Source: Propioniciclava sinopodophylli (lineage in GTDB: Bacteria > Actinomycetota > Actinomycetes > Propionibacteriales > Propionibacteriaceae). From it: 64,000 nt of DNA. A program made the translations under genes and the position numbers. The notes under the pieces are model-generated. The model searched no databases, was not told the origin of the DNA, and saw only the letters and a list, made by a program, of their open reading frames with translations. The stretch is from positions 1 through 64,000 of the forward strand of contig NZ_SDMQ01000008.1 in assembly GCF_004324755.1 (NCBI RefSeq), given 5' to 3'. This document shows positions 7,026 to 17,099 of this stretch, piece after piece (position 1 is the first letter of the stretch; every line of letters starts with the position of its first letter).

Positions 7026-8543
7026 GTGCCCAGCACCGTCGAGAAGCTCGGCCCCTCGCGGGTCAAGCTCACCATCGAGATCCCCTTCGCCGACCTGAAG
7101 CCCCATCTCGACAAGGCTTACAAGGACATCGCCGGACAGGTGAACATCCCTGGCTTCCGCAAGGGGAAGGTGCCCGCCGCGATCATCGACCAGCGCTTCG
7201 GGCGCGGCACCGTGCTGCAGGAGGCGATCAACGCCGCGCTGCCGGACGCCTACGCCGCCGCCGTCGCCGAGAACGAGCTCGTGCCCCTGGGCCAGCCCGA
7301 GGTCGACGTGACCAAGCTCGAGGACAACGAGCTGGTCGAGTTCACCGCCGAGCTGGACGTCCGCCCCGACTTCGAGGTGCCGGACTTCGCCGAGCTGTCC
7401 GCCGAGGTCCCCGCGATCGCCACGTCGGACGCCGAGGTCGACGAGCGCATCGAGGTCATGCGCCAGCGCTTCGCCACCCGCTCCGACAAGGACGGCGCAG
7501 CCGAGGAGGGTGACATCGTCACCATCGACCTGGTCGCCTCCAAGGACGGCGAGGAGATCGAGGACGGCTCCGCCGAGGGTCTCACCTACAAGGTCGGCTC
7601 GGGCGGCATGCTCGACGGCCTGGACGAGGCCGTCACCGGCAAGTCCGCCGGCGACGAGGTCGAGTTCACCTCCGAGCTGGTCGGCGGCCCCGCCAAGGGC
7701 GAGCAGGCCGACATCAAGGTCACCGTCACCAAGGTGCAGTCCGAAACCCTGCCCGCGCTGGACGACGAGTTCGCCCAGATGGTGTCCGAGTTCGACACCG
7801 TGGACGAGATGAAGGCCGACCTGGCCGAGGCCGTCGCCCGCATGGCTCGCGCCGAGCAGGTCAACGCCGCGTCGGACAAGATCGTCTCCGACCTGGTCGC
7901 CAAGACGCCGTTCGAGCTCCCCGAGGCCCTCCTGGCCACCGAGGTCGAGAACCGCAAGCAGCAGATCAACGACCAGCTCGCCCGCGCCGGTTACACCATC
8001 GAGCGCTACCTGGAGGACACCGAGGAGGAGACCGCCAAGGACGCCGACGAGTTCTGGGCCCAGGTCGCCACCAACGCCGAGACCTCCCTCAAGGCGCAGA
8101 TCATTCTCGACAAGCTGGCAGACGACCGCGAGGTCACCGTCAACCAGCAGGAGCTGACCGAGCTCATCTTCCGCCGTGCCCAGCAGGCCGGCACCTCGCC
8201 CGAGGCCGAGATGCAGCACATGATGGAGCACAACCACGCCCCCGAGTGGATGGGTGAGCTCCGCCGCGGCAAGGTCCTGCGCGAGGTCGTGCTGGCCTCG
8301 TCCGTGACCGACAGCGACGGAAACGTCGTCAACGTTGCGGCGGTCCGCCCCGACGGCAGCATCGACGAGACCGTCGAGGCCCCCGAGCCTCAGGCCCCGG
8401 CCAAGAAGGCGTCCGCGAAGAAGGCCCCGGCGAAGAAGGCCGCCGCCAAGACCGAGGACGCCAAGGCCGACGACGCAGGCAAGAAGAAGGCCCCGGCCAA
8501 GAAGAAGGCCGACGCCGAGGAGGCGAAGGCCGAGGAGGCCTGA
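7026..8543 (+). CDS. tig: Trigger factor, ribosome-associated chaperone and prolyl isomerase
   Basis: 505 residues. The N-terminal ribosome-binding domain carries the signature GFRKGKVP (43-50). A PPIase (FKBP-like) domain follows at about 155-245 (EEGDIVTIDL to DIKVTVTKVQ), then the helical chaperone arms. The protein ends in a Lys/Ala-rich tail (AKKASAKKAPAKK repeats) followed by a Glu/Ala end, an extension common in actinobacterial trigger factors. The start is GTG with AGGAG 9 nt upstream. It binds nascent chains at the ribosome exit. It is followed by clpP1, clpP2 and clpX, the conserved chaperone-protease cluster, but a hairpin after the stop suggests separate transcription. Confidence 0.97.
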   Translation: MPSTVEKLGPSRVKLTIEIPFADLKPHLDKAYKDIAGQVNIPGFRKGKVPAAIIDQRFGRGTVLQEAINAALPDAYAAAVAENELVPLGQPEVDVTKLEDNELVEFTAELDVRPDFEVPDFAELSAEVPAIATSDAEVDERIEVMRQRFATRSDKDGAAEEGDIVTIDLVASKDGEEIEDGSAEGLTYKVGSGGMLDGLDEAVTGKSAGDEVEFTSELVGGPAKGEQADIKVTVTKVQSETLPALDDEFAQMVSEFDTVDEMKADLAEAVARMARAEQVNAASDKIVSDLVAKTPFELPEALLATEVENRKQQINDQLARAGYTIERYLEDTEEETAKDADEFWAQVATNAETSLKAQIILDKLADDREVTVNQQELTELIFRRAQQAGTSPEAEMQHMMEHNHAPEWMGELRRGKVLREVVLASSVTDSDGNVVNVAAVRPDGSIDETVEAPEPQAPAKKASAKKAPAKKAAAKTEDAKADDAGKKKAPAKKKADAEEAKAEEA

Positions 8544-8565
8544 GTCCCTGACCCACCCGTGACGT

Positions 8566-8589
8566 GCGGTCCCCGACACCGGGGGCCGC
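8566..8589 (+). terminator. Hairpin after tig
   Basis: GCGGTCCCCG and CGGGGGCCGC form a 10-bp stem (one G-U pair) around an ACAC loop, 23 nt after the tig stop. There is no T-run, as is common for high-GC terminators. Confidence 0.55.
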
Positions 8590-8664
8590 GCGTTCGGCGT
8601 CCGGGCCCTCTCTGCCGTCAGCGAACACCGGCGTAGCGCCCTCCGAAATGTCGCCGGCAGCGGG

Positions 8665-8670
8665 TAGCGT
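8665..8670 (+). promoter_or_regulatory. -10 box of clpP1
   Basis: TAGCGT lies 7 nt before the GTG of clpP1 and no Shine-Dalgarno is present. It supports a leaderless transcript and decides the start. Confidence 0.5.
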
Positions 8671-8677
8671 CTGGCAC

Positions 8678-9304
8678 GTGACGGAAAACATGCTTCCCGG
8701 CCTGCGAGCCGCAGCCGGCGCCTCGGGCGTCGGCATGAGCGACTCGGTGTACCAGGCCCTCCTGGCCAACCGCATCGTCTTCCTCGGGTCCGAGGTCCGC
8801 GACGAGAACGCGAACGCGATCTGCGCGCAGCTGCTGCTGCTGAACGCGGAGGATCCCGAGAAGGACATCTACCTCTACATCAACTCCCCGGGCGGTTCCG
8901 TGACCGCCGGCATGGCGATCTTCGACACCATGCAGTGGATCAGCAACGACGTGGCCACCGTCGCGATGGGCCTGGCGGCCTCGATGGGCCAGTTCCTGCT
9001 CAGCGCCGGCACCAAGGGCAAGCGCTACGCGCTGCCGCACGCGCGCATCATGATGCACCAGCCCTCCGGCGGCCTGGGCGGCACGGCGTCCGACATCAAG
9101 ATCCTCGCCGAGCAGATCATCGCCACCAAGCGCGAGATGGCCGAGCTGATCGCCCAGCACACCGGCCAGCCGATCGAGCAGATCGAGGCCGATTCCGACC
9201 GCGACCGCTGGTTCACCGCGCAGCAGGCCCTCGAGTACGGGTTCATCGACCACGTGTACGAACGCGCCGCGCAGATCCCGGGCTCTGACGCCCCGAACCA
9301 GTGA
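8678..9304 (+). CDS. clpP1: ATP-dependent Clp protease proteolytic subunit 1
   Basis: 208 residues from the GTG at 8678. The catalytic triad is visible: Ser102 in GLAASMGQ, His127 in MMHQPSGG and Asp at about 176 in DSDRDRWF. The oligomer-forming [11 protein letters not shown] segment is intact. The start follows a -10-like TAGCGT by 7 nt; an internal ATG before SDSVYQ (8735) is an alternative and would leave a shorter propeptide. In actinobacteria ClpP1 and ClpP2 form a mixed two-ring tetradecamer that works with ClpX or ClpC and is usually essential. clpP2 begins 17 nt downstream. Confidence 0.96.
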   Translation: MTENMLPGLRAAAGASGVGMSDSVYQALLANRIVFLGSEVRDENANAICAQLLLLNAEDPEKDIYLYINSPGGSVTAGMAIFDTMQWISNDVATVAMGLAASMGQFLLSAGTKGKRYALPHARIMMHQPSGGLGGTASDIKILAEQIIATKREMAELIAQHTGQPIEQIEADSDRDRWFTAQQALEYGFIDHVYERAAQIPGSDAPNQ

Positions 9305-9320
9305 CCAGGAGCTGAACCCA

Positions 9321-9980
<660 letters not shown>

Positions 9981-10012
9981 CGCCTGGCGTCTGAGGAAGA
10001 AGGGGGAGCGTC

Positions 10013-11302
10013 ATGGCACGCATCGGGGAGACCTCCGACCTGCTGAAGTGTTCTTTCTGCGGGAAGAGCCAGAAGCAGGTGCGCAAGCTGATCGCCGGTC
10101 CGGGTGTGTACATCTGCGACGAGTGCATCGAGCTGTGCAACGAGATCATCGAGGAGGAGTTCTCCGAGGCGACCGACGTGGGCCTGCTGGAGGAACTCCC
10201 CAAGCCCCGTGACATCGTCGCCTTCCTCGACTCCTACGTCATCGGCCAGCCGACCGCCAAGAAGGCGCTCGCCGTGGCGGTGTACAACCACTACAAGCGC
10301 GTCCAGGCCCAGGCCACCAGCCCGCGTCGGGCCGCCGAGGACGAGTTGGTGGAGCTCGGCAAGAGCAACATCCTCCTCATCGGCCCGACCGGTTGTGGCA
10401 AGACCTACCTGGCGCAGACGCTGGCGCGCATGCTGAACGTGCCCTTCGCGATGGCGGACGCCACGGCCCTGACCGAGGCCGGCTACGTGGGGGAGGACGT
10501 GGAGAACATCCTCCTCAAGCTCCTCCAGGCCGCCGACTTCGACGTCAAGAAGGCCGAGACCGGCATCATCTACATCGACGAGATCGACAAGGTCGCCCGC
10601 AAGAGCGAGAACCCGTCGATCACGCGGGACGTGTCGGGCGAGGGCGTCCAGCAGGCGCTGCTGAAGATCCTCGAGGGCACCACGGCGTCCGTCCCGCCGC
10701 AGGGCGGGCGCAAGCATCCGCACCAGGAGTTCATCCAGATCGACACGACGAACATCCTGTTCATCGTGGGCGGCGCGTTCGCCGGACTGGAGGACATCAT
10801 CAACGCCCGCGTCGGCAAGCGCCCGCTGGGCTTCAACAACGACTCGGCCGTGCGCCGCAGGGACGGGAACAACCCGTTCGAGGAGGTCCGCCCCGAGGAC
10901 CTGCACAAGTTCGGCCTGATCCCCGAGTTCATCGGCCGTCTGCCGATGATCTCCACGGTCAACCCGCTCGACCTGGACGCCATGGTGCGCATCCTCGTCG
11001 AGCCGCGCAACGCGCTGACCAAGCAGTTCCGCAAGCTCTTCGAGCTGGACGGCGTCGACCTCGAGTTCACCGAGGACGCGATTGCCGCCATCGCCGAGAT
11101 GGCGCTGGCCCGTGGCATCGGTGCCCGCGGCCTGCGGTCGATCCTGGAGGAGATTCTCCTCAACGTGATGTTCCACGTTCCCTCCGACGACACCGTCGGC
11201 CAGGTCGTGGTCACCGCCGAGGTCGTCCGCGACGGCGCGGAGCCGCGCATGCTGCCGCGCGCGGCGTCCTCACGCAGCAGCAGGCGTAGCAAGTCGGCCT
11301 GA
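10013..11302 (+). CDS. clpX: ClpX, AAA+ unfoldase of the ClpXP protease
   Basis: 429 residues. An N-terminal C4 zinc finger (Cys13, 16, 35, 38) binds substrates and adaptors. Walker A GPTGCGKT (124-131) and Walker B IIYIDEID (185-192) follow, then the RYxGR-like pore region and the small AAA+ domain ([18 protein letters not shown]). It unfolds substrates and feeds them to ClpP1P2. The protein ends in a short Ser/Arg-rich tail. GGGGAG precedes the ATG. It lies last in the clp operon, convergent with valS and separated from it by 16 nt. Confidence 0.97.
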   Translation: MARIGETSDLLKCSFCGKSQKQVRKLIAGPGVYICDECIELCNEIIEEEFSEATDVGLLEELPKPRDIVAFLDSYVIGQPTAKKALAVAVYNHYKRVQAQATSPRRAAEDELVELGKSNILLIGPTGCGKTYLAQTLARMLNVPFAMADATALTEAGYVGEDVENILLKLLQAADFDVKKAETGIIYIDEIDKVARKSENPSITRDVSGEGVQQALLKILEGTTASVPPQGGRKHPHQEFIQIDTTNILFIVGGAFAGLEDIINARVGKRPLGFNNDSAVRRRDGNNPFEEVRPEDLHKFGLIPEFIGRLPMISTVNPLDLDAMVRILVEPRNALTKQFRKLFELDGVDLEFTEDAIAAIAEMALARGIGARGLRSILEEILLNVMFHVPSDDTVGQVVVTAEVVRDGAEPRMLPRAASSRSSRRSKSA

Positions 11303-11318
11303 GCCGACCGGCCTGCTG

Positions 11319-13904
11319 TTACTCGCTCGGCACCAGTTGGGCGGTGACCATGACGGCCTCCGCGCCCTGCCACGTGATGGGCGTCGTGATGCGTCCCACG
11401 GCCCGCAGGTCGGCCTCCGCGCCCTGGAGCCGCTCGATCGTGGCGTCCGGCCCGGCGACCAGCGCCGAGATCAACTCGGTCTTCATCGAGACCTTCGCGT
11501 TCGACTTCACGCCTCGGATGCCGATGAGCGCCGCCGACACGTCCGCCAGCAGGGCCGCGTCGCCGCCGGTGGGCAGCTCGGACGCGCTCGGCCAGGCCGC
11601 GTGGTGCACCGAACCCGACTTCCACCACGACCACACCTCCTCGGTCACGAACGGCATGAACGGCGCGAACAGGCGCAGCTGCACGTCGAGCGCCAGGGTG
11701 AGGGCCGCCCGGGCCGAGGCCGCGGCGTCCGGCCCCTGGGCGCCGTAGGCGCGCTCCTTGACCAGCTCGAGGTAGTCGTCGCAGAACGTCCAGAAGAACT
11801 GCTCGGCGGCCTCCAGCGCGGCCGAGTAGTCGTACGCCTCGAAGCCGCGGGTCGCCTTGTCGACGACCTCGGCCAGCGCCGCGAGCATCGCGCGGTCGAC
11901 CGGCGTCGACACGTCGGACGCCGTGGGCAGGGCCTCGGCCTGCGCCGCGATGCCGAGCACGAACTTGGACGCGTTGAGCACCTTCATCGCCAGGCGGCGG
12001 CCGACCTTCATCTGGGTCTCGTCGAAGGGGGAGTCCATGCCCGGGCGGGCCATCGCCGCGCGCCAGCGCACGGCGTCCGCCCCGAACTTGTCGAGGATCT
12101 CGGTCGGCACGACCACGTTGCCCTTGGACTTGGACATCTTCTTGCGGTCCGGGTCGACCACGAAGCCCGAGATGGTCGCCCGCTTCCACGGCAGGGCGTC
12201 GTGCTCCAGGTGCGAGCGCACGACGCGGCTGAACAGCCACGTGCGGATGATGTCGTGGGCCTGCGGGGCGATGTCCATCGGGAACGTGAGGTTCCACAGC
12301 TGCTCGTCGCGCTCCCAGCCGCAGGCGATCTGCGGCGTCAGCGACGAGGTCGCCCAGGTGTCCATGACGTCGGGGTCGCCGATGAAGCCGCCGGGCACGC
12401 CGCGCTGCGCCTCGTCGAAGCCGGGAGCGGGCTGCGAGGCCGGGTCGACCGGCAGGGACGCCTCGTCGGCCAGAATGGGGTGGTCGTAGTCAGGCTCGCC
12501 CTCGGCGTCCAACCGGTACCAGACCGGGAAGGGCACGCCGAAGAAGCGCTGGCGGCTGATCAGCCAGTCGCCGTTGAGGCCGTTCACCCAGTTCGAGTAG
12601 CGGTGCCGCATGTGCTCGGGCACCCACGCGAGCTCCTCGCCGCGGGCCAGCAGCTGCTGCTTGAGCGCCTCGTCGCGGCCTCCGTTGCTGATGTACCACT
12701 GGCGGGTCGACACGATCTCGAGCGGCTTGTCGCCCTTCTCGTAGAAGTTCGCCATGCGCTGGGTGGGCTTGGGCTCGCCGTCCAGGTCGCCGGAGGAGCG
12801 CAGCAGCCCCACCATCGCCTCCCGGGCGCTGAAGGTGGTCTTGCCGGCCAGCTGGGCGTAGGGCTCACCGTTGACGAGCCACTCGGGGGTCTCGGCGGCG
12901 AGGCGGCCGTCGCGCTGCAGCACCACCCGCGTGGGCAGGTTGAGCTCGCGCCACCAGATCACGTCGGTGAGGTCACCGAAGGTGCAGACCATCGCGATGC
13001 CGGCGCCCTTGTCCTTCTCGGCGGCGGGGTGTGCGAGCACGGGGATCTCCACGCCGAACACCGGCGAGGTCACGGTCGTGCCGAACAGCGGCTGGTAGCG
13101 CTCGTCGTCGGGGTGGGCCACCAGCGCGCACACGCTGGGGATCAGTTCCGGCCGGGTGGTCTCGATGTGGATCGGCCCGTCGGCGCCGTGGAAGGCGACG
13201 CGGTGGTAGTGGCCCGGGTATTCACGTGCCTCGAGCTCGGCCTGGGCGACCGCGGTCTGGAACGTCACGTCCCACATCGTCGGTGCCTCGGACAGGTAGG
13301 CCTCGCCGCGGGCGTGGTTGCGCAGGAACGCCCGCTGGGCGACGGTCTGCGACTCGTCGGAGATGGTGGCGTACAGGGTGTCCCAGTCCACCGACAGGCC
13401 GAGATGGCGCCACAGGTCCTCGAAAACCTGCTCGTCGACGGCGGTCAGCTCGTGGCACAGCTCGACGAAGTTGCGGCGGCTGATCGGTACCTGGCGCTTC
13501 GGGTCCGGCTTGGCCGGCGGAGTGAAGTCGGGGTCGTAGGGCACCGACGGGTCGCACCGGACGCCGTAGTAGTTCTGCACGCGGCGCTCGGTGGGCAGGC
13601 CGTTGTCATCCCACCCCATCGGGTAGAAGACGTGCTTGCCCGTCATGCGCTGGTAGCGCGCCACCAGGTCGGTGTGGGTGTAGGAGAACACGTGACCCAC
13701 GTGCAGCGAGCCGGACACCGTCGGTGGCGGCGTGTCGATGCTGAACACCTGCTCGCGCGACTCCGGGCGCACGAATGCATAGGTGCCCTGCTCCTTCCAG
13801 CGGGCCGACCACGTGTCCTCGAGGCCCTCGAGCACGGGGCGCTCCGGTACGACCCACGACGACGTGGTCGACGTGGGCACGGGAGGGAGCGGCTGAGAAG
13901 TCAT
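11319..13904 (-). CDS. valS: Valyl-tRNA synthetase
   Basis: 861 residues. This class I enzyme has the HIGH-type motif HVGH (68-71) and the KMSKS loop ([11 protein letters not shown]), an editing (CP1) domain between them and an anticodon-binding domain after. It attaches valine to tRNA-Val. The ATG at 13904 is chosen because the family begins with such a short Pro/Thr-rich lead before ERPVLEGLE, and TAAGAT lies 7 nt upstream. A longer frame upstream would run through the divergent promoter region. It has no long leader, so no T-box is present. The C-terminus lacks an obvious coiled-coil tRNA-binding arm, as in the shorter ValRS type seen in many actinobacteria. It is divergent from folC. Confidence 0.95.
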   Translation of the reverse strand: MTSQPLPPVPTSTTSSWVVPERPVLEGLEDTWSARWKEQGTYAFVRPESREQVFSIDTPPPTVSGSLHVGHVFSYTHTDLVARYQRMTGKHVFYPMGWDDNGLPTERRVQNYYGVRCDPSVPYDPDFTPPAKPDPKRQVPISRRNFVELCHELTAVDEQVFEDLWRHLGLSVDWDTLYATISDESQTVAQRAFLRNHARGEAYLSEAPTMWDVTFQTAVAQAELEAREYPGHYHRVAFHGADGPIHIETTRPELIPSVCALVAHPDDERYQPLFGTTVTSPVFGVEIPVLAHPAAEKDKGAGIAMVCTFGDLTDVIWWRELNLPTRVVLQRDGRLAAETPEWLVNGEPYAQLAGKTTFSAREAMVGLLRSSGDLDGEPKPTQRMANFYEKGDKPLEIVSTRQWYISNGGRDEALKQQLLARGEELAWVPEHMRHRYSNWVNGLNGDWLISRQRFFGVPFPVWYRLDAEGEPDYDHPILADEASLPVDPASQPAPGFDEAQRGVPGGFIGDPDVMDTWATSSLTPQIACGWERDEQLWNLTFPMDIAPQAHDIIRTWLFSRVVRSHLEHDALPWKRATISGFVVDPDRKKMSKSKGNVVVPTEILDKFGADAVRWRAAMARPGMDSPFDETQMKVGRRLAMKVLNASKFVLGIAAQAEALPTASDVSTPVDRAMLAALAEVVDKATRGFEAYDYSAALEAAEQFFWTFCDDYLELVKERAYGAQGPDAAASARAALTLALDVQLRLFAPFMPFVTEEVWSWWKSGSVHHAAWPSASELPTGGDAALLADVSAALIGIRGVKSNAKVSMKTELISALVAGPDATIERLQGAEADLRAVGRITTPITWQGAEAVMVTAQLVPSE

Positions 13905-13911
13905 GCGCGCG

Positions 13912-13917
13912 ATCTTA
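13912..13917 (-). promoter_or_regulatory. -10 box of valS
   Basis: TAAGAT, 7 nt before the ATG, with no Shine-Dalgarno: a leaderless promoter. Confidence 0.6.
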
Positions 13918-13927
13918 GTGCGCCGGG

Positions 13928-13933
13928 TAGGCT
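13928..13933 (+). promoter_or_regulatory. -10 box of folC
   Basis: TAGGCT, 9 nt before the folC ATG. It is packed back to back with the valS box in a 38-bp divergent intergenic region. Confidence 0.55.
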
Positions 13934-13942
13934 GTGCCCGCC

Positions 13943-15277
13943 ATGACAACCCACGCCGAGATCTCCCGCGCCCTGCAGGCGCGCTGGCCCGAGCACCGCG
14001 TCGCACCCAGCCTCCACCGCATCCGCGCCCTCACGGACCTGCTCGGCGAACCGCAGCGCGGCTACCCGATCATCCAGGTGGCCGGCACCAACGGCAAGGG
14101 CAGCACGGCGATCATGATCGAGGCCCTCCTGCTGGCGCTGGGGCTGCGCGTGGGGCGCATCGCGTCCCCGCACCTGCACGACCTCACCGAGCGCATCAGC
14201 ATCGACGGGCGCCCCATGGCGGTCGAGGCCTTCGACGCGCTGGTCGCCGACGTCCTGCCCCTGGTGGAGATGGTGGACGCCCAGGCTCTCGACGGCGTCT
14301 CGATGACCTTCTTCGAGGTCATGACCGGGCTGGCCTACGAGGCGTTCGCCCAGGCACCGGTCGACGTCGCCGTCGTCGAGGTTGGCCTCGGCGGCACCTG
14401 GGACGCGACCTCGGTGGCGGACGCCGACGTGGCCGTCGTGTGCCCCGTCGACCTCGACCACACCCACCTGCTCGGCGGCACCGTCGAGGAGATCGCCGCC
14501 GAGAAGGCGGGCATCATCAAGGCCGGCTCGGTGGCCCTGCTCGCCCACCAGCAGGCTGAGGCGGACGCCGTCCTTGCGGCCCGCGCGGTCGACGTGGGCG
14601 CGCGGGTGCTGCGCGAAGGCGTCGACTTCGGGCTGATCGAGCGCTCCGTCGCCGTGGGTGGCCAGGTTCTCCGCGTCGAGACCGCCAGCGGGCCCGCCAC
14701 CGACCTGCTCCTGCCCGTCCACGGCGAGCACATGGCCCGCAACGCCGCGCTCGCCGTCGCCGCAGTCGAGGCGTTCCTCGGCGGCAAGCCGCTGCCGCAC
14801 GACGTGATCGCCGAGGGCTTGGCCGCCGTCACGTTGCCCGCCCGGCTGGAACGCGTCCGCTCCGGCCCCCCGATCGTTGTGGACACCTGCCACAACGTGC
14901 ACGGCACCCGGGCGACCCTGGCCGGGCTGCGCGAGGCGTTCGACTTCACCCCGCTCATCGCGGTGGTCGGCATGATGGCCGACAAGGACGTCGAGGGCGT
15001 ACTGGCGTTGATCGCCGAGGAGGCCACGACCGTCGTGTGCACCCAGGTCGCCTCCACCGACCGCGGCCTGCCGGCCGATGAGCTGGGCGAGCTCGCCGCC
15101 GAGCACTTCAGCGACGACAACGTGCACGTCCGGGCCTCCCTGCCCGACGCACTCGAGCTGGCGGTCACCCTCGCGGACGAGGCGGGCGCCGGCGCCGGCA
15201 TCCTCGTCGCCGGCTCGGTGATCCTCGCAGGTGAGGCGCGCACCCTGCTGGTCCACGACGAGGAGGCCGACCGATGA
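13943..15277 (+). CDS. folC: Folylpolyglutamate synthase / dihydrofolate synthase
   Basis: 444 residues, Mur-ligase fold. The P-loop GTNGKGST is at 48-55, followed by [11 protein letters not shown], the omega-loop Asp/His region ([14 protein letters not shown]) and a C-terminal domain with [10 protein letters not shown] (the usual D-x-A-H-N motif). It adds glutamate to folates and, in most actinobacteria, also makes dihydrofolate. The ATG at 13943 gives a normal length; an in-frame GTG 9 nt upstream abuts the -10 box. Its stop overlaps the next start (ATGA), forming the folC-DUF4233-ndk group. Confidence 0.94.
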   Translation: MTTHAEISRALQARWPEHRVAPSLHRIRALTDLLGEPQRGYPIIQVAGTNGKGSTAIMIEALLLALGLRVGRIASPHLHDLTERISIDGRPMAVEAFDALVADVLPLVEMVDAQALDGVSMTFFEVMTGLAYEAFAQAPVDVAVVEVGLGGTWDATSVADADVAVVCPVDLDHTHLLGGTVEEIAAEKAGIIKAGSVALLAHQQAEADAVLAARAVDVGARVLREGVDFGLIERSVAVGGQVLRVETASGPATDLLLPVHGEHMARNAALAVAAVEAFLGGKPLPHDVIAEGLAAVTLPARLERVRSGPPIVVDTCHNVHGTRATLAGLREAFDFTPLIAVVGMMADKDVEGVLALIAEEATTVVCTQVASTDRGLPADELGELAAEHFSDDNVHVRASLPDALELAVTLADEAGAGAGILVAGSVILAGEARTLLVHDEEADR

Positions 15278-15612
15278 GGCTCCCCGAGGGCAACCCCATG
15301 ACCAAGACGCTGGCCCTCACCCTGATCTTCGAGGTGGTCGTCTTCGTGCTGGCCGTCCCGGGCATGATCCAGGTCAACGACGTCCCGCCCGGGCTGGCGT
15401 TCGGGGCCGGCGGCGCCGCCGCGCTGCTCGCCGGCGTGGCCGGTGGCCTGATCGGACGCCGCCCCGTCGGGTGGCCGCTCGCGTGGCTGGCGCAGCTGGC
15501 CGGCATCGCGCTGGGCTTCCTCACCCCGTGGATGTGGGCGGTCGGCGGCGGCTTCGCCGCGCTGTTCGCCGTGGAGTTCTTCCTGGGCAGGAAGATCACG
15601 GAGCAGCACTAG
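15274..15612 (+). CDS. DUF4233 small membrane protein
   Basis: 112 residues with about four hydrophobic segments (TLALTLIFEVVVFVLAVPGM, AFGAGGAAALLAGVAGGLI, PLAWLAQLAGIALGFLTPWM, AVGGGFAALFAVEFFLG) and short loops. The length, layout and fixed position between folC and ndk match DUF4233. The function is unknown; the constant neighbourhood suggests a link to folate or nucleotide metabolism, but that is inference. Translation is coupled to folC by a 4-nt overlap. Confidence 0.88.
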   Translation: MRLPEGNPMTKTLALTLIFEVVVFVLAVPGMIQVNDVPPGLAFGAGGAAALLAGVAGGLIGRRPVGWPLAWLAQLAGIALGFLTPWMWAVGGGFAALFAVEFFLGRKITEQH

Positions 15613-15615
15613 GCT
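15610..15615 (+). promoter_or_regulatory. -10 box of ndk
   Basis: TAGGCT, 6 nt before the ndk ATG, overlapping the DUF4233 stop. It gives ndk its own leaderless promoter inside the gene group. Confidence 0.6.
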
Positions 15616-15621
15616 GTCGGC

Positions 15622-16029
15622 ATGACCGAACGTTCCCTCGTCCTGATCAAGCCGGACGCCGTCGCCCGTGGCCTCACCGGGACCGTCCTGGCCCGCTACG
15701 AGGCCAAGGGGCTCAAGCTGGCCGCCCTCGAGCTCCGGACGATCGACGCCGCGCTGTCGGACGCGCACTACGCCGAGCACCTCGAGCGCCCCTATTACCC
15801 GAGCCTGCGTGAGTTCATCACCGCCGGCCCGCTCGTGGCGCTCGTGCTCGAGGGCGAGCGCGCCATCGAGGCTGTCCGCGCCCTGAACGGCGCGACCGAC
15901 GGTGTCAAGGCCGCCCCAGGGACGATCCGCGGCGACCTGTGCCTGTCCGGCTCGCAGAACATCGTGCACGCGTCTGACTCGCCGGAGTCGGCGGCCCGCG
16001 AGATCGCGCTCTGGTTCCCCGGCCTGTGA
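15622..16029 (+). CDS. ndk: Nucleoside diphosphate kinase
   Basis: 135 residues. The phosphorylated His is His116 in [17 protein letters not shown] at the N-terminus and APGTIRGD are the other family signatures. It moves the gamma-phosphate between NTPs and NDPs through a phosphohistidine. The length is normal. Compared with the usual HYAEHKGKPFF segment, this copy reads [11 protein letters not shown], a mild variation. Its stop overlaps the start of the CPBP protease gene (GTGA). Confidence 0.95.
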   Translation: MTERSLVLIKPDAVARGLTGTVLARYEAKGLKLAALELRTIDAALSDAHYAEHLERPYYPSLREFITAGPLVALVLEGERAIEAVRALNGATDGVKAAPGTIRGDLCLSGSQNIVHASDSPESAAREIALWFPGL

Positions 16030-17051
16030 CTCAGCTCGCATACCCACCCCTGGACCCGCGACGCCTGCCCGTCCACCTGCAGCCGTCCCTGCCCGTGGGG
16101 GAGCAGGACTACTACGCCTTCTGGCGCGCGCCGCGCTACCGCTGGTGGAAGGGGCTGCTGGCCATCGCCCTGGCCGGCTTCGCCTTCCTGGTCGCCTCCA
16201 CGATCCTCAGCTTCGTCGGCTGGGCCATCGACGACGTCGACTGGACGGTGGTGGCCACCGGCGCCCTCCCGCCCGTGGGCCCCGGCTTCTTCATCGCCAA
16301 CAACATCGCCCTGGCCCTGTGCATCCCGTTCGCCGGGCTGTCCGCCTGGCTGTGCGTGCAGCAGCGCCCGGGGTGGCTCTCGTCGGTGGAGGGGGGCGTT
16401 CGCTGGGGCTGGCTGCTGCTGCTCCTGGCGGTGTTGCTGCCGCTGTGGGCCGTCGTCATCGGCGGCCTGACGCTGCTCGGCCCGCTCGACGACGTCCGAA
16501 TCCGCGACCACACCCTGGTGATGATCGTCGGCATCCTGCTCACCACGCCGCTGCAGGCTGCGGGTGAGGAGTACCTGATCCGCGGCCTGCTGGGCCGCGC
16601 TGTGGGCTCCTGGTTCAGCTCGCCGGTGTTCGGCGTCGTCGCGGGAACCATCGTGACGGCAGCGGTGTTCATGGCGATGCACGGCGCCGACGACCCGTGG
16701 CTGAACGCGTTCTACGTCGTGTTCGCGGTGGTGGGCTCGTGGGTGACGTGGCGCACCGGCGGGCTCGAGGCGGCCGTCGCGCTGCACGTGGCCAACAACC
16801 TGACGGCCACGGCCATCCTGCCGTTCATCGATTTCTCCGACCTGTTCAACCGCGAGGCCGGAGCGGGTGACGCGTCCGTCCTGGTCAACGTCGGCCTGCT
16901 GCTGGCCGGCGCCGGTGTGGTGGAGCTGCTGATGCGCCGCCGCCGGAACCTGGTGATCCGGTCCGCGCCCGGGCGTCCGCAACTGGACGCCCTCGCCGCG
17001 CCCCCGCCCGGATTCGGCGGCCCGCTCGGGGGAGCCTTGCCCCCTTGGTAG
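16026..17051 (+). CDS. CPBP-family intramembrane metalloprotease
   Basis: 341 residues with a long N-terminal region, several membrane segments and the CPBP (Abi/Rce1-type) motifs: Glu181-Glu182 and Arg186 in GEEYLIRG, His219 in FMAMHG and His254/Asn258 in LHVANN. These residues bind metal and activate water in the Rce1 family. Bacterial members are linked to immunity to self-bacteriocins or membrane-protein cleavage, but the substrate here is unknown. A cytoplasmic Pro-rich C-terminal tail ends the protein. Its GTG start overlaps the ndk stop, so it is translationally coupled. Confidence 0.88.
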   Translation: MTQLAYPPLDPRRLPVHLQPSLPVGEQDYYAFWRAPRYRWWKGLLAIALAGFAFLVASTILSFVGWAIDDVDWTVVATGALPPVGPGFFIANNIALALCIPFAGLSAWLCVQQRPGWLSSVEGGVRWGWLLLLLAVLLPLWAVVIGGLTLLGPLDDVRIRDHTLVMIVGILLTTPLQAAGEEYLIRGLLGRAVGSWFSSPVFGVVAGTIVTAAVFMAMHGADDPWLNAFYVVFAVVGSWVTWRTGGLEAAVALHVANNLTATAILPFIDFSDLFNREAGAGDASVLVNVGLLLAGAGVVELLMRRRRNLVIRSAPGRPQLDALAAPPPGFGGPLGGALPPW

Positions 17052-17054
17052 GCT
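17049..17054 (+). promoter_or_regulatory. Likely -10 box of the mrp operon
   Basis: TAGGCT lies 45 nt before mrpA and overlaps the end of the previous gene. Unlike the leaderless genes, mrpA has a short leader with AAAGG before its GTG. Confidence 0.45.
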
Positions 17055-17099
17055 GAGGCCGGATTCCCAGCCACCGATCCCCTCGAAAGGTGTGACCGC

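Noticed and set aside
6951-8579. A 542-codon frame opposite trigger factor
   Set aside because: Repetitive Gly/Leu/Val composition mirrors the tig codons; tig itself is unmistakable.
8590-8664. ClgR-type operator upstream of clpP1
   Set aside because: Some GCG-rich half sites are present, but they do not form a clear match to the known actinobacterial ClgR box.
13905-13920. T-box leader upstream of valS
   Set aside because: The -10 box is 7 nt from the start codon, leaving no room for a leader RNA.
11337-13946. An 869-codon frame opposite valS
   Set aside because: Pure antisense shadow of a clear ValRS with intact catalytic motifs.
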